The notes beneath the pieces were generated by a model, which was given only the letters and a program-made list of their open reading frames with translations, did no database searches and had not been told where the DNA came from. A DNA stretch of 5,207 bases from an uncultured Spirochaetales bacterium (GTDB taxonomy: Bacteria; UBP6; UBA1177): contig CACZFE010000131.1 of assembly GCA_902780365.1 (NCBI GenBank), positions 1 to 5,207 of the forward strand, read 5' to 3'. How positions within the stretch are numbered: the first letter of the stretch is position 1; each line of letters starts with the position of its first letter. Positions 4,357 to 5,207 of this stretch are shown piece after piece. Made by a program: the position numbers and the translations under genes.

Positions 4357-5207
4357 TTATCCGGGATATTCGATTTTGACTTTCGTTCCGCACTTGCGGC
4401 AGACGGCGTAGCTTCCTCTGAAAAGTGGAGAAAGCTGGAACGTGAATTTTCCGCACTGGCACGGGAACGATTCCCAAGCTGTGAGAGACGTTCTTTTGAA
4501 GACGAGTTCGGTTTCGCCGTCGACCGAGGCGTTGCTCAAAGTTCCGCTTTCGGTACTGAGCTCACGTTTGCAGCGGGGACATTTAATCTTTGTCTGCATC
4601 GAATTCGGCGGAAGCTTGATTTTGAGGCCGCATTCGCAAGTAAGTATTTTGAAGCCTGCGTTCGCGAGAAGAATGTCCTCGACCGCTTTTGCCGGTTCCG
4701 GAGCGGCTTCACAGACACTCTGCGGACGTATTTTCTCGCCTGTATCGGCTTTCAAAACCGCATTCGAAAGAAGCTGCGACTTTTCGACCTCTTTTTCATA
4801 AATTTTCTGGTAGTTGCCCAGAGATACTGTTCCTCCGTGCTGAAGCTGAGTGAGTATCGCGATCCTTTTGTAGATCGGCGGATGGGTCGAGGCAGAGAAG
4901 ATCGAGTCCTCGTCGCCGCCTGCGAAATGCGGATTGACGATGAACATCGGGGCCGTTATCTTGCTTACAAAATCGACCGACGATTTTTTCGCTATCTTCT
5001 CCAGTGCCGAAGCCAGGCCTATCGGGTAGCGCGTGAGCCTTGCGGCGGTCGCATCGGCCAAATACTCGCGTTTTTTCGAAATCGTGAAGTAGAAAATCCT
5101 TGCTAAAACCGGAGCGAATATCGCAAGCAGGAGAAGGACGATGATTATAACCGGATGACTGCCGGGAACGCCGCTTCTTCTGTGAGCAAAAAGACGGCGT
5201 TTGTGGT
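4357..5207 (-). CDS. M48 (HtpX-like) membrane metalloprotease with two C-terminal zinc ribbons, 5' end outside window
   Basis: The reading frame is open to the right edge; 282 residues (the C-terminal part) are visible and the HEXXH motif must lie beyond 5207. Visible residues 17-40 are a hydrophobic membrane segment (PVIIIVLLLLAIFAPVLA). SKKREYLADATAARLTR at 43-59 is the M48 motif containing the third zinc ligand (Glu47). GLASALEKI (63-71) and STHPPIYKRIAIL (106-118) are typical of HtpX-type M48B enzymes. These act at the membrane, with the active site facing the cytoplasm, in turnover of damaged membrane proteins. After a linker at about 120-185 come two CxC-x16/17-CxxC ribbons: Cys190, 192, 209, 212 (4570-4638) and Cys249, 251, 269, 272 (4390-4461). 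Standard HtpX ends soon after the STHPP region, so the ribbons are an extension. The TTG at 5059-5061 is the Leu in REYLADA, not a start. The gene precedes lspA by 85 bases on the same strand. Confidence 0.85.
   Translation of the reverse strand, partial: HKRRLFAHRRSGVPGSHPVIIIVLLLLAIFAPVLARIFYFTISKKREYLADATAARLTRYPIGLASALEKIAKKSSVDFVSKITAPMFIVNPHFAGGDEDSIFSASTHPPIYKRIAILTQLQHGGTVSLGNYQKIYEKEVEKSQLLSNAVLKADTGEKIRPQSVCEAAPEPAKAVEDILLANAGFKILTCECGLKIKLPPNSMQTKIKCPRCKRELSTESGTLSNASVDGETELVFKRTSLTAWESFPCQCGKFTFQLSPLFRGSYAVCRKCGTKVKIEYPG

Noticed and set aside
4341..4363. Minus-strand terminator after the M48 gene (cgga/tccg stem followed by aatttttt)
   Set aside because: Only a four-pair stem, overlapping the stop codon and the candidate lspA -35 box; could be real but is not supportable.
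4442..4801. 119-codon + strand frame opposite the M48 gene
   Set aside because: Antisense to the conserved zinc-ribbon coding sequence, with no recognisable features.
4357..5061. TTG at 5059-5061 as the start of a short 234-residue protein
   Set aside because: It is the Leu of the REYLADA motif; the frame continues upstream through a membrane segment to the window edge.

Overview
The window looks like an ordinary chromosomal segment of a bacterium. It carries lgt and lspA, the bacterial lipoprotein-processing pair, with Shine-Dalgarno-led starts, one TTG start and tightly packed genes. GC content is moderate. The organism cannot be named from this sequence. The Lgt has a Tyr/Cys-Cys active-site variant unlike the E. 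coli enzyme, and the M48 protease carries C-terminal zinc ribbons; together they suggest something outside the well-studied Gammaproteobacteria, but that is inference.

The left half reads on the + strand. At 40-591 is a small XRE-family regulator with an N-terminal helix-turn-helix and a LexA/phage-repressor-type (S24) C-terminal domain whose nucleophilic serine is replaced by asparagine. A 172-base gap (592-763) follows; most of its middle is one long, nearly perfect hairpin (642-711) with no U-tract on either strand. Then come the ATPase (764-1504, TTG start) and the permease (1505-2314) of a ZnuCB/MntBA-type metal importer. The two genes abut with no base between them. No substrate-binding protein gene is in the window.

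The right half reads on the - strand. From the right edge leftwards it holds the 3' part of an M48 (HtpX-like) membrane metalloprotease gene with two zinc ribbons added (4357-5207, start outside the window). An 85-base gap with a plausible promoter follows, then lspA (3747-4271), lgt (2923-3747) and a yigZ/IMPACT-family gene (2306-2926). lspA and lgt overlap by one base (TAATG) and lgt and yigZ by four (ATGA), so the three are probably one translationally coupled operon. yigZ meets the permease gene tail to tail with a 9-base overlap.

Functionally, Lgt adds diacylglycerol to the lipobox cysteine of preprolipoproteins and LspA then cleaves the signal peptide. The M48 protease probably works in membrane protein quality control. 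The transporter brings in zinc or a related divalent metal. I see no clear evidence of a new multi-gene system. The items most worth a second look are the intergenic hairpin, the catalytically incomplete S24-type regulator and the zinc-ribbon M48 fusion.
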